A DNA stretch of 64,000 nucleotides from Siderastrea siderea (lineage: Eukaryota > Cnidaria > Anthozoa > Scleractinia > Rhizangiidae), in contig OZ034972.1 in assembly GCA_964030785.1 (NCBI GenBank), forward strand, positions 50,074,538-50,138,537. Reading direction: 5' to 3'. Each line of letters starts with the position of its first letter. Positions within the stretch are counted from its first letter, which is position 1. Both the position numbers and the translations under genes were made by a program. Positions 11,613-24,400 of the stretch are shown piece by piece. The notes under the pieces were generated by a model, which was not told where the DNA came from, ran no database searches, and was given only the letters and a program-made list of their open reading frames with translations.

Positions 11613-13957
11613 GCATGATTTCTTGTTTTTGTTTTTTAATTTTGCACAAACCTTGCTTATTAACAAGTTCAACATTGTTTTACTCTCTGACAGATGTTCT
11701 TATGTGAAAACACAATCTACTCCCAGAAGACAATGGAAGATGTTCTAACACATGAACTCATACATGCCTATGACAACTGCAGAATAAAATATGATCCTGA
11801 GGATGTGAGAATGTTAGCTTGTACTGAGGTATCGCAGCAGCTGTTTTCATCATCTGATTTGTTATAAGTAATAAGCTGTCTTGATGAGCATACCATGCTC
11901 TTAGAGCAAACGTCATTTCAAAATATTTAAATAATAAATATAACAATTATTATTTTTAAAAAAAATAATTATACGATTATAGTTTTAAAAGTGGACGACA
12001 AATTCTACCCTGAATTTATGAATATATGAAATTCATATATTTGAACTGCGGAATGAAGAATTAAATGTAAAGAAGATCCTCGCAGTTATTAACGCAACTT
12101 ATGCAGGTGCGAAAAGAAAGCCTGAAAAAATCAGGCTTGCCAGGATTCGAACCCTGACCTCTGCGATACCGGTGCAGCGCTCTAACCAATTGAGCTAACA
12201 AGCCAACCGGGAGCTGGTCATTAAATTGGTTCGTAATATACCCGGGAAAGATGAAGATGAATTTATGAATATATGAAATTCATATATTTGAACTGCGGAA
12301 TGAAGAATTAAATGTAAAGAAGATCCTCGCAGTTATTAACGCAACTTATGCAGTTGCGAAAAGAAAGCCTTAAAAAATCAGGCTTGTGGGGATTCGAACC
12401 CTGACCTCTGCGATACCGGTGCAGCGCTCTAACCAATTGAGCTAACAAGCCAACCGGGAGCTGGTCATTAAATTGGTTCGTAATATACCCGGGAAAGATG
12501 AAGATTAGATGATACACACATTTGTTGGTACAGAGAGAAAATTTGCCCTTGGCTAGATTTGATCAGATTTCTCGTCTGACCAGGCCTTAATAAAATTTGT
12601 AAGAAGAAAGTGATATTCACCTTCCAAAAATGGTTTTCTCAAAATTAGCCCATCCCTTAATAACCAATCAGATTGCAAAGAATGCCAGTTGCTGGTTGCC
12701 AGATATTTATGCTAAATAGACTTCATGCATTTCACCTCCAAAGAACATGTACATAACCCTTTTAAGACTACACTGCTTTCTGCTTTGAGAATTTGCTTAT
12801 GGAAAACTTCACAGCTTTAGTCTTAGAAAGTGAAGCTAGTTATTATTACAAGTGTAATTGAAAAGTGGACCACGTCACTTTGATGCAACATATTAATTAA
12901 GAGACTGGATTCAGGAGAATCTGCTTGGCTACAAAAAGTGAAAAGTTGTGATGGTTCTATGATCTTATGGACCCTAGCTTCTGCACGTACTGAAAAAGAT
13001 TGAAAGTTTTGTTGTTCTTACCGACAGATTCGTGCTGCAAATCTTAGTGGGGATTGTTGGTTTTCTAAAGAGACATTTGGACGCTTCAAATTTGGTTGGA
13101 AAAGGCATCAGCAGGTATTCTATCAGTACTGCACTTTTTAAAAATGTAGATAGCTGCTGGGTTTTTAAATATGTATCAACTTCTCAAGCTTATTGAAAAT
13201 TTATTAAGAAACCTCACAAGTCGTCTAAAGTAAGGAAGGCCATTAAAACCCTTCAATTCTGATATTGAGAGTAGTGGTTCACACAATACTTAAGACAATA
13301 ATAATTAAAAGGAAATGATTAGAATAGACTAAATAATAATCTTTGATCAATTTCTTTATTGTGTTTGATCATGCATTGTTACTACAAGACTTTCCATCAA
13401 CTCCTGTTATAATGGACATGGTTGGGATCAGGATAACCAGTAATTTTGATGTTTGGTTTGTTACTCCAAGCAGAGGGGCAAGTAATGACTGACCAAAATT
13501 TACCCATGTCTGAGGAAATCCCAGCTGTAAGTCAGACACAACGTCCAGACAAATTCTTAGTACCAATAAATACCATTTTGCGGAAGTAAATAATTTAATT
13601 AATTCAGTTTTGCTGGGATTCCTATTTTCAATTTCTGTTCATAATAACTGGGTGTCCAGATAACAGGAATTGACTGGGAATTTTTACTCATCAGATTTTA
13701 CTTTTCTCTTTTAAACTACAAGGCTCAAATAATAAAAATTGACAAGGTAGTAAAAATACCCAGCCATACTGTTCATCTTTCCTTTGAATAACCTTTTTAC
13801 TTCTTTGTCTTTTTTGCAGGAATGTGTAAAAGAAAGAGCAGTGAAGTCTATGTTGTGTGTAAGAGACATCAGCAAACAAGAGGCAGAGGATGTAGTGAAC
13901 AGTGTTTTTGACGCTTGTTTTAATGACACGGATCCATTTGAACGCATTCCTCCTTAA
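9200..13957 (+). CDS. ATP23: mitochondrial inner membrane protease ATP23 homolog
   Basis: Six exons join in frame to 200 aa: 9200-9314, 9472-9517, 10949-11030, 11694-11828, 13028-13114 and 13820-13957. The M76 metallopeptidase motif HELIH is at residues 101-105, within THELIHAYDNCR. It is preceded by the family's CEPC and GGFDP blocks and followed by ACTE/IRAANLSGDC, CVKERA and the C-terminal ACFNDTDPFERIPP. In yeast, Atp23 matures mitochondrially encoded ATP synthase subunit 6 and chaperones its assembly; the human homolog was called XRCC6BP1. The start ATGGCGGAATTT was chosen because upstream in-frame codons run into the divergent promoter and show no homology. The third exon acceptor (CCACAG|TGTTG) was chosen because it alone keeps the frame. 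The fourth intron holds two tandem SINE copies. AATAAA follows the stop at once (13961-13966). Confidence 0.93.
11582..11612. repeat. (ATT)n microsatellite
   Basis: About ten copies of ATT in the third ATP23 intron. Confidence 0.9.
12134..12204 (-). tRNA. tRNA-like body of SINE copy 1 (probably not a functional tRNA)
   Basis: 71 nt. The acceptor stem GGCTTGT pairs with GCAAGCC and the D arm GCTC/GAGC is intact. The anticodon loop reads CCGGTAT, which would place GGT as anticodon but lacks the invariant U33, and the T stem has mismatches. These defects and the identical neighbouring copy say SINE head rather than a working gene. Confidence 0.4.
12381..12451 (-). tRNA. tRNA-like body of SINE copy 2 (probably not a functional tRNA)
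   Basis: 71 nt with a perfect 7-bp acceptor stem (GGCTTGT/ACAAGCC). The anticodon loop is the same as in copy 1, again without U33, and the T stem is weakened (CAGGG against CCCCA). Confidence 0.4.
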
Positions 13958-13960
13958 TTA

Positions 13961-13966
13961 AATAAA
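13961..13966 (+). promoter_or_regulatory. polyadenylation signal of ATP23
   Basis: AATAAA three bases after the ATP23 stop codon. This is very close to the stop; a second AATAAA lies near 14312. Confidence 0.5.
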
Positions 13967-14004
13967 AAATTGGTTATAAAATCCTGACTTTTGTTATTAA
14001 TAGC

Positions 14005-14181
14005 TAGCCTGCGTAGCAGGCGTAAACGGGGAGGGGGAAGGGGAGCAAGAACGCAGGAGAAGGGGGACTGGGGGCTATGGACGAAGGAACGCGTTCCCTG
14101 TCCCTAGCTCCCAGAACCCCATTTTTCTCCCGCGTTCTCGCTCCCCTTCCCCTTTCCCGTTTACGCCTGCTACGCAGGCTA
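14005..14181. mobile_element. foldback MITE with 9-bp target duplication
   Basis: The ends TAGCCTGCGTAGCAGGCGTA and TACGCCTGCTACGCAGGCTA are exact reverse complements. The pairing continues inward through GGGGAGGGGGAAGGGGAGC and its complement, so nearly the whole 177 bp folds into a hairpin. It is flanked on both sides by ATTAATAGC. A relative sits at 25897-26017 and fragments near 9573 and 35843. A 9-bp duplication is typical of Mutator-like elements; the assignment is inference. Confidence 0.85.
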
Positions 14182-14977
14182 ATTAATAGCCTGATTCCAA
14201 GATGGTTTAAGGTCACTTGTTCTCAATTCCTCTAGAGTATAGAGGATTGTTGATAATCTTGGACCATCTCAGTAGAAAGTGAGAATGCATATGACAACCA
14301 GAATTTTTTCAAATAAAAAGTTATTTTGTCTGATTTGGTGTGATGCAAATCATTACATTTTCTTCCACAGCATCGCTTTGAAAAATGACATTCAATAGTC
14401 CATATCTGCATAGTCCAGTTTTGAGTTCACCAAGACTGCTAAATGAAAATCCTAAAGCTGAACTTTTACAGGGGTAGTTCCAATCTGAAGAAAAATAATG
14501 CAAAAATACCAGCAAGAAAGTACTGAATCCTGAATTAAAACGATTTTCATACTGAGTTGTGAATAGTTCATCTTCTTACTGGTATTTGTAAATGTTTCAC
14601 TTCAGATTAAGAAATCTCTGTAAAATGTGTCTTTTGTCTTTTTATGCAGCGGAATTGGTGAACTCCAAACTGGACTTTTGTCTGAAGCATTTCTCAAGAG
14701 AGGCCTGGTGCACAGCCTTGGACATGAAAATGAATTTTTATTCCTACCAGTCCTTATTTAAAAATTATTATTTTGCAATGCCTTCCTGTTTGAAATCACA
14801 TTTCAGGCAATTTGAATCTGAATTTCATCCTTCCCCTCTGGTCACAAATTCAGGCTAAGTTAACTTGAGTCTTTAATTAATGTATTTGGTGCATGAGATG
14901 TTACACCGAGTGGAAGAACTTCAAACAGAGGATCCAATCCCATTAGATCGGAAATGGGATACACTGAGACTAGGAGT
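14182..14977. repeat. convergent intergenic region with a diverged foldback repeat
   Basis: No gene. It holds an inverted pair at 14413-14431 and 14657-14675 (GTCCAGTTTTGAGTTCACC and its complement, one mismatch). The segment at about 14385-14600 is clearly related to one at about 16095-16285 in an RRP9 intron. Confidence 0.6.
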
Positions 14978-15326
14978 GTTTACCATTTACAAAAAAAAAT
15001 CCGGAATTTGGGTTGGACTGTAAATGGTAAGACTATTTTGTTTTGCCCGACCGGAAAATTTCCACAATAAACAGAATGTCTTGAGAGGTAGTCCAACATT
15101 CCCAACTGGAATATGTGTTATATCCAAATGGAAAATTGTTTCATTTACATTTTTCTACCAGTTCCAGATCCTGTGCCAATAGTCAAACTAGTTCCAGACT
15201 GTGTAAATTAGAGTGAACTGCACAAATGGTACATCCTTATCTCAAATGGAATTTCCCATTCAGGAGGTTTTGATTACCATTTGCACAAACTGTAGACCAA
15301 CCAGCTTCCCCCAGTAAATGGTAAAC
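14978..15326. mobile_element. MITE-like element with 13-bp inverted ends
   Basis: The ends GTTTACCATTTAC and GTAAATGGTAAAC are inverted. ACCGGAAA and ACTGGAA-type motifs recur inside. No coding capacity. The borders are soft and no clear target duplication was found. Confidence 0.6.
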
Positions 15327-15421
15327 AACCTAGTTAAAGGTTTTAGGACTGGCTAGCTTGAATAAACTATTGAGCTTTGAACAACAGAGACCAGGATGGT
15401 GTATGTTAGTGTGGACAGATT

Positions 15422-18400
15422 TCATGATGCTTGTTCTCCATTCTCAGCTGTTCTTTGTAATGGTATAATGCATAAAGAGTTCTTGGCATTTTTAAGTCTC
15501 CACCAGCGCCCTAGCCTGTGTTCCTGTCCCATGCCTGCTATAAGTGTGTTTCCATCATTAGAGAAAGTCATTGCATTCACAAACCCAACCTAAGAAGAGA
15601 AAGCAGACTGAGAATACCATATGTCCAGAAGGGATTGTAATTCCTTCATGATATATGTACAAAAATTTCTGTGATATGATTGGCAGTGGACATTAATTAA
15701 CCCCAAACAGTGCAGAATATAGACACTGAGCACAAAAATTTTAAATTGAAAGTAAAAAGTTGAAATTAATGATTGAGAGGTAAGTCACAAATCTGTGTCA
15801 CCACAAAATGGCAGACACATTTGGAGAGTGTGTGCCTATGCAATTTTGTTACCCTTTAGAAAATTAACTTGTGCACATTTGTTCCATATTGCAATTGAAA
15901 TCATGTGATTACATAGATTGCACAATAACTTCATAGCTACCATTTCAATCTAAAATTATGTGTGCTGGTCTAATATATCCACATAGACAGACAACAAATA
16001 AACATTTTTAAACATTGTGTGACTGTACAAGTCCTGTAGTTCAGAAATATAAGAAAATGTGTACAATTACACAGTTTGTGTCCACATGGCTGGTCTGAAA
16101 TAAGAGATAGTCCAGCTTCAAGTTCACAAAGACTGCTGAATAACAATATTTAAGGTGCATCTTTACAGGGTCTCAATCCGAAGTAAAAGATGAACAAGTG
16201 CCAGCCAGACAGTGCTGAATTTGAAAATAAAATAATACACAGAGTTGTCAATAGTCCACCTTCTCACTGGCATATGTGAATAATAATATTGGCTTTAAAA
16301 ATGATGGGCTCAAATATTTTTGTTGAAGCCATGATAGCCACAGCAATTCATATGTTTGAAAAATCGTTCATGAGCATTAGTATGAAGTCTCACCACTGGT
16401 ATAGCGAAGAGTTGCTTTAGACTTCTGAAGCCATCCCCACACTGCCAGAGCTTGATGCAAGAATCACAGGAACCTGCTGACAAACCAGAAAGGCAAATCA
16501 GATGAGATCATTCAACACAAAATCAGACTTAGCCTAGAAGCAAGCCATGTACCCTGTCATGCCACTGACTGACTGACTGACTGACCAGCTGACTGATGAC
16601 TGACTGACCAACTGACTGACTGACTTACTGATGTCTGCCTGACTGATGTCTGACTGACTGACTGACTGACTGACTGATCGACTGATGCTTGATTGACTGG
16701 TGACAAGGTGACTGTCTGACTGATGTTTGACTGATTGACCATCTGAAAGACTGAATGTAGAGCCCTTACCTGAAGCTAAGAGATCTGTACTACGAAGTGT
16801 TGCAATTGAAGTTATCCAGCTCTCATCTGGAATGGTCTCTTCTATGCTGCCAACAGGTTTACTGTGAGCTTTTGGTACTGTGCACAAAGGCTTCTTCTTT
16901 GACACACTCCATAATGAAAGCGAACTGTGGACAAAATGAACCTTTCAATAAGAATTCAAATAATGTGCATTCAACAAGTCTCGTCTGTAGACTTACCCAT
17001 TATCTGCTCCAGAAACCATGTGCTCTTCATTAATCAAGTGTACGCAATCCAATGACCCCCTAGAAAGATTACACGGATAAAATAAAACATTACCAGCTAG
17101 CAAGAAGTGTATGGAAGTGTGCATAGAATAGTGATGAATTGAAATCTATTTCAAAATATTTTCTTTTTAGATATAGCACCTACAATTATTATTACAATTT
17201 TAGTTTCTCCTTACAAATTATATCACTACTTGATCAAACGTGCTGGTCATGAGAATAAACAAAATGTATTGATGTTTAAGAAAATTCTTCCAACCAGCCC
17301 CATTGGAAATATATGCAGAACATTGAGGAGAAGATACAAATTGATATTGGGGCTTAAAGTGTTAAGGCAGCATAATAGGAGGAAGGAAGCAACAGCCATA
17401 TCTCATTAAACTCATGGTTTGAATTTTCGAAATTTCTACGAATTTCATCAAATGCTCAAACGAATTATAAGGAAAAACCTTGAGCTGCTGAGGGAGACAA
17501 AATCCAGCATGAAACATACAGCAGGTAAATGTAGGCAACAAATTTGCCAGCTACCAGCACAGTCATTCTACCTACAAAGAGCTGTAAACCCCAACATCTA
17601 ACATCTCTTGATACAATATTCAATTTTTTGCTTGGGAATGAAAATGGTATCTTTATTTTTTGCACCTTTTTTTTGTTATTAGTTGCTCATTGTCCTTTCA
17701 ATAACAATAAATCAAATCAAATCAAATGCTTTTAAGATTACTCAATAATAACAGTAATCATTATTATAGTTGTCACTGAATAATCATTAAAAGCATATTA
17801 TTTGCTTACATGCTTCCTGTTGCATTGAAAACCAACTGTGACTCCTCAACCACTTTCCACACCCGAACAGTTCTGTCTCTGCCTCCTACGGTCACAGCTC
17901 TGTCACGTGATAAGCTGTCAATGGCTGTCACACTGTCTTCATGTCCAAATCTAGATTATTTGGTTTTATGGGGGAATAGTAACACTGAATTAATGGTGAT
18001 TTCTAACAACATATACTTTAAATCTGTACAGAGACCCAGTGTATCATCAAATGACATCCTTAGAGACCCAAGGGTAGACAGACAGGGTGGGAGGCAGATA
18101 AAATGAACAAAATTGGTGCACATGAGTTTACAAGATGAGCAGGAAAACCCCTGGGCACTTATCTTTTAAGGAGTGCCCATTTCTGACTGGGTGGAAATTT
18201 TACATAATTATCTGCAACATGCATCATGTTTTTAAAGGTGCAATGAAATACTTCTTTACTTACAGAGTTTCAACATAAGCCATCTCATCCAAATTCCAGA
18301 TTTTTAAAGTGCGATCATGAGAGCAGCTAAACAGCTGATGAGTTCCCCGTCTGAAAGCCACACCCTAGCAGAGAATAAAAGTTTAGCCCTGGTAAATGTA

Positions 18401-21400
18401 TATGCCAAAGTACTGAGCAGAAAAAATCCAAAAAAACAAGCAGTTGAAAATGCTGACGAGTCCGTTGTCTAAAATCCAGTTTAGATGGTATAAACTGGAT
18501 GCATGCAACTTTTGTGGCTCGCATTGCTTGCATCATGTGACTTGCTTCTGCCACGACTACAACAAATCCTGTCATCTAAATCAGACCAAACCACAGATGC
18601 ATGCAACACAGGAAATGCCGTACGATTTTAAAACATGTTTTAAACATCTCTGGTGATTGTAGCCTCAGCAAATGTTACAGGATTGGAGGTGTGTATGAAT
18701 TTTGCGTGGCATTTGCAGCAAGCGCTACAAAACTTGCATGTAACAGTATTAACGGAAAGGTGTACCAGCTAGATCAGCCCTAAAAGCCATTACCTTACAG
18801 GTAAAAAAGATCTACTTCAGGAACAGGGTACAATGCACAGAAAAACCCATGAAAAAAACAGCTGAAAAGCTGATGAGTTTCTAATCTAAAAGCCATAATT
18901 ATCCTAACAGGAACAAGCCACAGTGTGGAGAAAAATCCACAAACCTGTGTCTAAACTCACCGATACTGCATCTTTGTGACCTTTAAATGTGTGCAGGTGA
19001 TGAAGTGAAATGGGATCCCATATGTGAATAACTTTGTCTCTCCCACCACTAGCCTATAATTGAACACACAACATAATGACAAGTTTGACACAGTCTGACA
19101 AGTACAATAATTTCAACCCTTTGCCCCCAAAACAAATCTTTAAAAGACAGTTAATTATTAAATTTGGACTGGAATGAAAATAACCAACTGCATCATGGCC
19201 TAAACCTCAACAAGGCTGGCACTTAATTCTGGATGGGCGATGCTACCCCCCAGCTTCTCTGTTAGGATTCCCTAACAGTTTGCTGGTACCCATTTATACA
19301 CCTGGGTAGAGAGAGACAATGTGGAGTAAAGTTTCTTGTCAAAGGAAACAACACGATACAATGCAGAGACCAACCCTAGAACCACCGTCTCTTTGATCTC
19401 ATGATCGTCAGATCCAAAGTCCTACGCGATGGCCACTATACTACCATGCCTCCGAATTCAAAGGATTGCTGAAATTAGGCTGCAGGTTGGTGTAGAAGAG
19501 AGTTAATTTACAATAATTATTCCATAAGTGTGCACTGGATATCGTGTGATAAATAATCAACAAGATACATAGCACCAAGTTGGTTAGGAACACCTCCTAT
19601 CTGAACAAGTGCGAGTGGAATTAATTTTTTTTCTTCAGAGGAAACTGCTTTGCCACCAAAACGTTTGAATGCCACTGCAGTTAACATGTCATCAAATTTC
19701 CTTGTAAGGCGAAAAGTAGGGTTATATTCACTGATAACACATGTGCAGTGATCAAATTAGAAAGCTAGAAAGTAATTAAGTAACCAAAGATTGAGAATTT
19801 AATAAGAACTTTATTTTATTTTTCTCACCAAAAACTTGTTATCAGAAGTAACAGCAAGACACAGGACATGTCCTTTGTGGCCTTTCCTTCCTTCAGTGGC
19901 TTTGTGACAACCCAAGATCTTTCCTTCCTTCTGGCCTGTTTCTAAATTCCCTGTTCATAAATACACATACATAAGCAGTGCTTGTAATTAGTTACCTACA
20001 TTGGCCAATAACAGAGCATAATGATTTTGTACCTCTAACTTGGCGCGTATTATGAAGATGTTTTATGTAAATACTGTGAACAGATGTCTGTTTTCAGTCC
20101 AAGCTTTGGCTTTGTGTTACAGCAGTCTAAAGTTTTGGCATAAATGTTGATGTCTTTTTACAGGGTTTGACACTAACTTCTGACACGAGTTCTCACTTTC
20201 CAAAGTAAATAATGTGAGTCACACATTATCACTGACAAAATGCAGCAATTATAATTTTAAAGAAAAAACTATTTAAGGCTTATAAGGAGCATGCAAGACC
20301 CTTTGGATGTACTAGGGCCATCTGTCATATCTTAGCTCTACGTATTAATTACATTTTATGATGGAGCAGTCTTTTGAACCAGAGAAGATAAATTTGTCGT
20401 CAGGTGATATACAGAGACATGTGATTGACAACTGATGACCCCTCAGAACTCTGATGGCTGCTGGAGAGGGCTGTGCATACTGTTGACCAAAATATTGACA
20501 AAACACAGATTAGAAATGATTTCTAATAGCTTTCGTTTAAATAGTTGTAGAGAAGAAATCGCCACCAAGGCCATAAAATACATAATGTGTATATTATACA
20601 CTTTATTAACAATTCGCCCGACATGAAGTCAACTCCATACTCGCTCTACACTCCTTTGTGCATTAGCTCAAGTGTCCCGATGTGTTGTACGTGTGTCTGT
20701 TGGACATTACATTAGTCACAACTTAGGATTTCACCCATAGACTTAAAAGTTATAACCACCTTGTAGGTAAAAGTACTACATTGGGTCTAGCCTGGAGGCA
20801 TTGCAGGGGGACACTCTTTGAATATTTTGGTGGGACTGCGCCTCCCGACTTTTAAACCCTAACCTATTTATGACCAAAACATCATTTTCCTGGGGCCCAT
20901 TTTCAAACCTACTCTGTTCAAACCAAAAAAAAAGTCATATTAATTTTTTTCATTCTAAACCCAACCTTCACTCTTCCAAATCACCTTTAGACCCAGGTAA
21001 ACCCTCCCCCATTTCTCCCAAGTAGCTTCTCTCATCTCTTAATCCTAGGGACTTTCACAAGGGTAACAATTTGTTTATCATACCTGGGAAGCAATTCTTT
21101 TCTGTAATCGGCCAGTTTGTTCAAGCTACAATAAGAGCAAAGAAATACTTTAGGAAATTAATTGACAGCAACAAGAATAAAGAAAATGATATTACTAACA
21201 GTTATGAAGCAAATTAAACTTACAGTCTGTCTTCAAAGTAGTTAGCTATCTACTGTACAGATTAACAGTCTTAAAAATAACAGCTACAGAGTTAGTACTC
21301 ACAACATCTTGCTTCAGTCTGTGAGCTATAGCATCATGATCTATGTTATCTGAGTCTTTCCTTTTTTGTTCTGAAAAAAAAAATTAGCAATGCATGAAAT

Positions 21401-24400
21401 TATCAGACCATAACTAACAAAAATGGCTGTGGGCAGGTGGCAAGTCTCCATCAGACATATGACATTACTGTACTTTTCAAAAACACACGAACCCTGAACT
21501 TCAAAACCCAACAAATGATTGGCATTTTTACTGCCCTCAACCAAAATTATGCTGAAAACCAACAGACCACAAAAAACAAAGCAGATTGAAATTTAATAAT
21601 CAGAGCACATACTCATTGTTCAAAGTAAACTTCTTTCGTTGTTTTATTGAGATTTCCAACATGTTGATTGACAGCAGACTTGAAAAATGCAAGCAGTGGC
21701 TAAGCTTTGAACATCAGAGTTAAGTAAACGTTATTAACCCATTAAGCCCCAATAGTGACCAGCATCTAATTTCTCCTTACAGTATTACTACTTGATCAAA
21801 CATACACATCAGGAGAATAAAGAAAATGATCACCAATTATCAAATGTCTTGATTTTTAATCAAATTCTCCCAACCAGTAAAATAAGAAATATAAGGAGAA
21901 TAGTGAGGAGAATATGGATGTTAATACTGGGGCTTGAAGGGTTAAAAGGCAAAGTAATTTCAGTGGCTCAGTGCCTGGCCTCTGCCAGGAAACTTGTTTC
22001 AGAGAAAACAATCTAATAAAATTCCAGTCAGACTGCCAATAACATTGCAAGTTTGTCAACTAATCAGGACAATGACCAGAGACTTATAACATCTACTGAC
22101 GATTCACAATTCACTTGACTCTGACAATGACTTCTTCTCAGGTTGTCAAAACGTCAGTCAATGTCACCTTAAACAGTCCTTCTTAGGACTACACTCACCC
22201 GGACGATCATACTTCACCGACTTATGATATGACTCCTGGGGTGAGTTGCATAAAACTCAATTTCCGGTGCAACTTCTAACGTCAGACGTTCACTCCGGTC
22301 AAAATCCCTATTTTAATGTCTGACACTAGCAGTTACGCGCAGCATTAGGTACTAAGCAACTCACCCCTGGGTTCAAACCATTTACAGAATCAGAAACATG
22401 TTATCATGAGAACGTCATGCTTTCCAGGCATACGAAAAGCAGTTTTTTAACAAAACAAATCAACTCAAGCCTCACTTTCACTCAAAGACCACATCGTCAA
22501 GCACACAACTGTAAAATGAGCTACTTTGTTCAGGGAGTGGGGGAGTGGTGATACTTGTATTGATGCAACAGAAACTGAAACTAAGCTTTAGCAGTAATAA
22601 TCCTCCTGGATTGTTCAATAATGCAGGCTAACTAACTCAAACAATTGTGTGTTTCCCTGGTTCAGGATTTAATGCAACAGAAACTGGAACTAAGCTTTAG
22701 CACTAATGATCCACCCAGATTGTTCAATAATGCAGGCTAACTAACTCAAACAATTGTGTGTTTCCCCTGGTTCAGGATTTAACTCTACCTTCATTCTCTA
22801 ATTGGGCCAGGTACTGCTTTGCGAGGCGGAGCCGTTTCTCTTGAGCTGTCTCGACATCTGCATCAACCCCTGCCTCATCTAAGTCTTCTTCCTTGTCACT
22901 AAAGAAAAACAAAAACCAAGGATGTCAGGAGTATTACACCAAAAACACTACAGTCAAACCTCGATTATCCGGACTCGGTGGGACTAGGGTAAATAGTCCA
23001 GATAATCGAGAGTCCGGATAATCGAAAATATGAGTATTAATGAGACAACGTGAAATAATTATTTGTTTATCTTTTATCGAGAGAACAGATCGCTTTCGCT
23101 TCGTAGACATGTTGTCGTTTTGAGTTATGATCGTCTCGTGTGTTTACATAACCCACGAGCGCTCAATCTTTCGAAAGCGGAGCGTGTAATGCGCTGTTTT
23201 AAATGCAATTTTCCTGACTTTTAACATAATTTCTGAATTTTTTTACCTCCTAAAGTTTTTAACATCTAAGGTCATTAATATTCATGAAAAAAACGGGACC
23301 AGAGAAAAAGTCCGGATAATCGAAAAGTCCGGATAATCGATGTCCGGATAATCGAGGTTCGACTGTACAATAATTAATTTAAAACTAAGGTCCATTTCAA
23401 GTAATAATGGTATACATGGAAGACGTGACTAAAATGTGAAACAATTTAGTGTGGCAGATCTATATTATCCTTGCCTTTCGGCAGTTCAGCAAATATCCAC
23501 CACTACTCACCTCCATAAATAATTGTTAACTCTACAGATTATAGGTAGTATTCAAAAGCTGTTTAATTTGTACATTTACATGGCAGCTGATTTGCCTTGA
23601 GAGCTAAACGATGAAAAGCACTTAGTTTGCCAGATGTCTTTTGGTAGGATGTTCCACCAGAAGGCTCCATTGAATCTAAGGCTTTTTAGGTAGTCTATAA
23701 AGTCAAGATAGACCAGAAATCTTATTGAAGATGAACACAGATTGCTGATTTAATTTGCAGGTTAGTTAGACTGTTGGACCAAGTTCTCAACAAAAAGAAC
23801 AACAGCTGCTACTAAGGCACCACTAAGGTCAGGCTTAATTTGTGCCTGATGTTTTCATGCTTAAATGCAACCAATGCCCTTGGGAATGCAGTGCAACTAC
23901 TCATCACATCATATCAAGTCTCTGTTTGTCTGTTAGCAACCTGCTATACAACGTGGTCAGTGGTAGTTTTGCTTTTCCAGTACCGTTCAAGTCATGGAGC
24001 TTGAAGCAAATTTCTCTCAAAAGCAGGCTAGCAAGGAAGATGTGGACATACGAGTTTTGTTTGAATGTGTGAAGAAGAATTGACCTTACAGGCAGCGGAC
24101 TGTGGATTATCGATTAACTTTTTAAGATGCATGTTGTAACAAGACAGTATTACATCTTCTAAGCCACTGGCCACAATTTCAGTCACGTTGTGTTGGAACA
24201 ATTCTCCCAATCAATCCATCTGTCTGAATCTGTGGTTCTCCCTTACCCGCAGTGCTTTTTTGAGTGAACCAATTTTGGTCATGCAGCAAGTCATTGTTAT
24301 CAAAATTTGGGGGGGGGGGGGAGGGGCAGACAGGGAAAGTGTTCCTGACTTATAATGACATTGACGTGTAATGTTTCTGGGAAATGAAGCTAGAAAATGT

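Larger units (their letters stand above)
12011..12504 (-). mobile_element. two tandem copies of a 247-bp tRNA-derived SINE
   Basis: Copies at 12011-12257 and 12258-12504 are nearly identical. Read on the minus strand, each begins with a short leader, then a tRNA-like body, then a tail with a perfect palindrome, TATATGAAATTCATATA. Each tRNA-like body has an A box (TTAGCTCAATTGGTTAGAGC) and a B box (GGTTCGAATCC), the internal RNA polymerase III promoter. Perfect head-to-tail adjacency suggests unequal exchange or insertion of one copy at the end of another. Confidence 0.85.

Noticed and set aside
12308..12517. 69-codon frame with LVRALHRYRRGQGSNP
   Set aside because: Translation of a tRNA-like SINE body, a recurring artefact.
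16534..16905. 123-codon Ser/Gln-rich frame on the minus strand
   Set aside because: It fuses a genuine RRP9 exon with a (GACT)n microsatellite. The splice donor at 16764-16769 explains the exon end.
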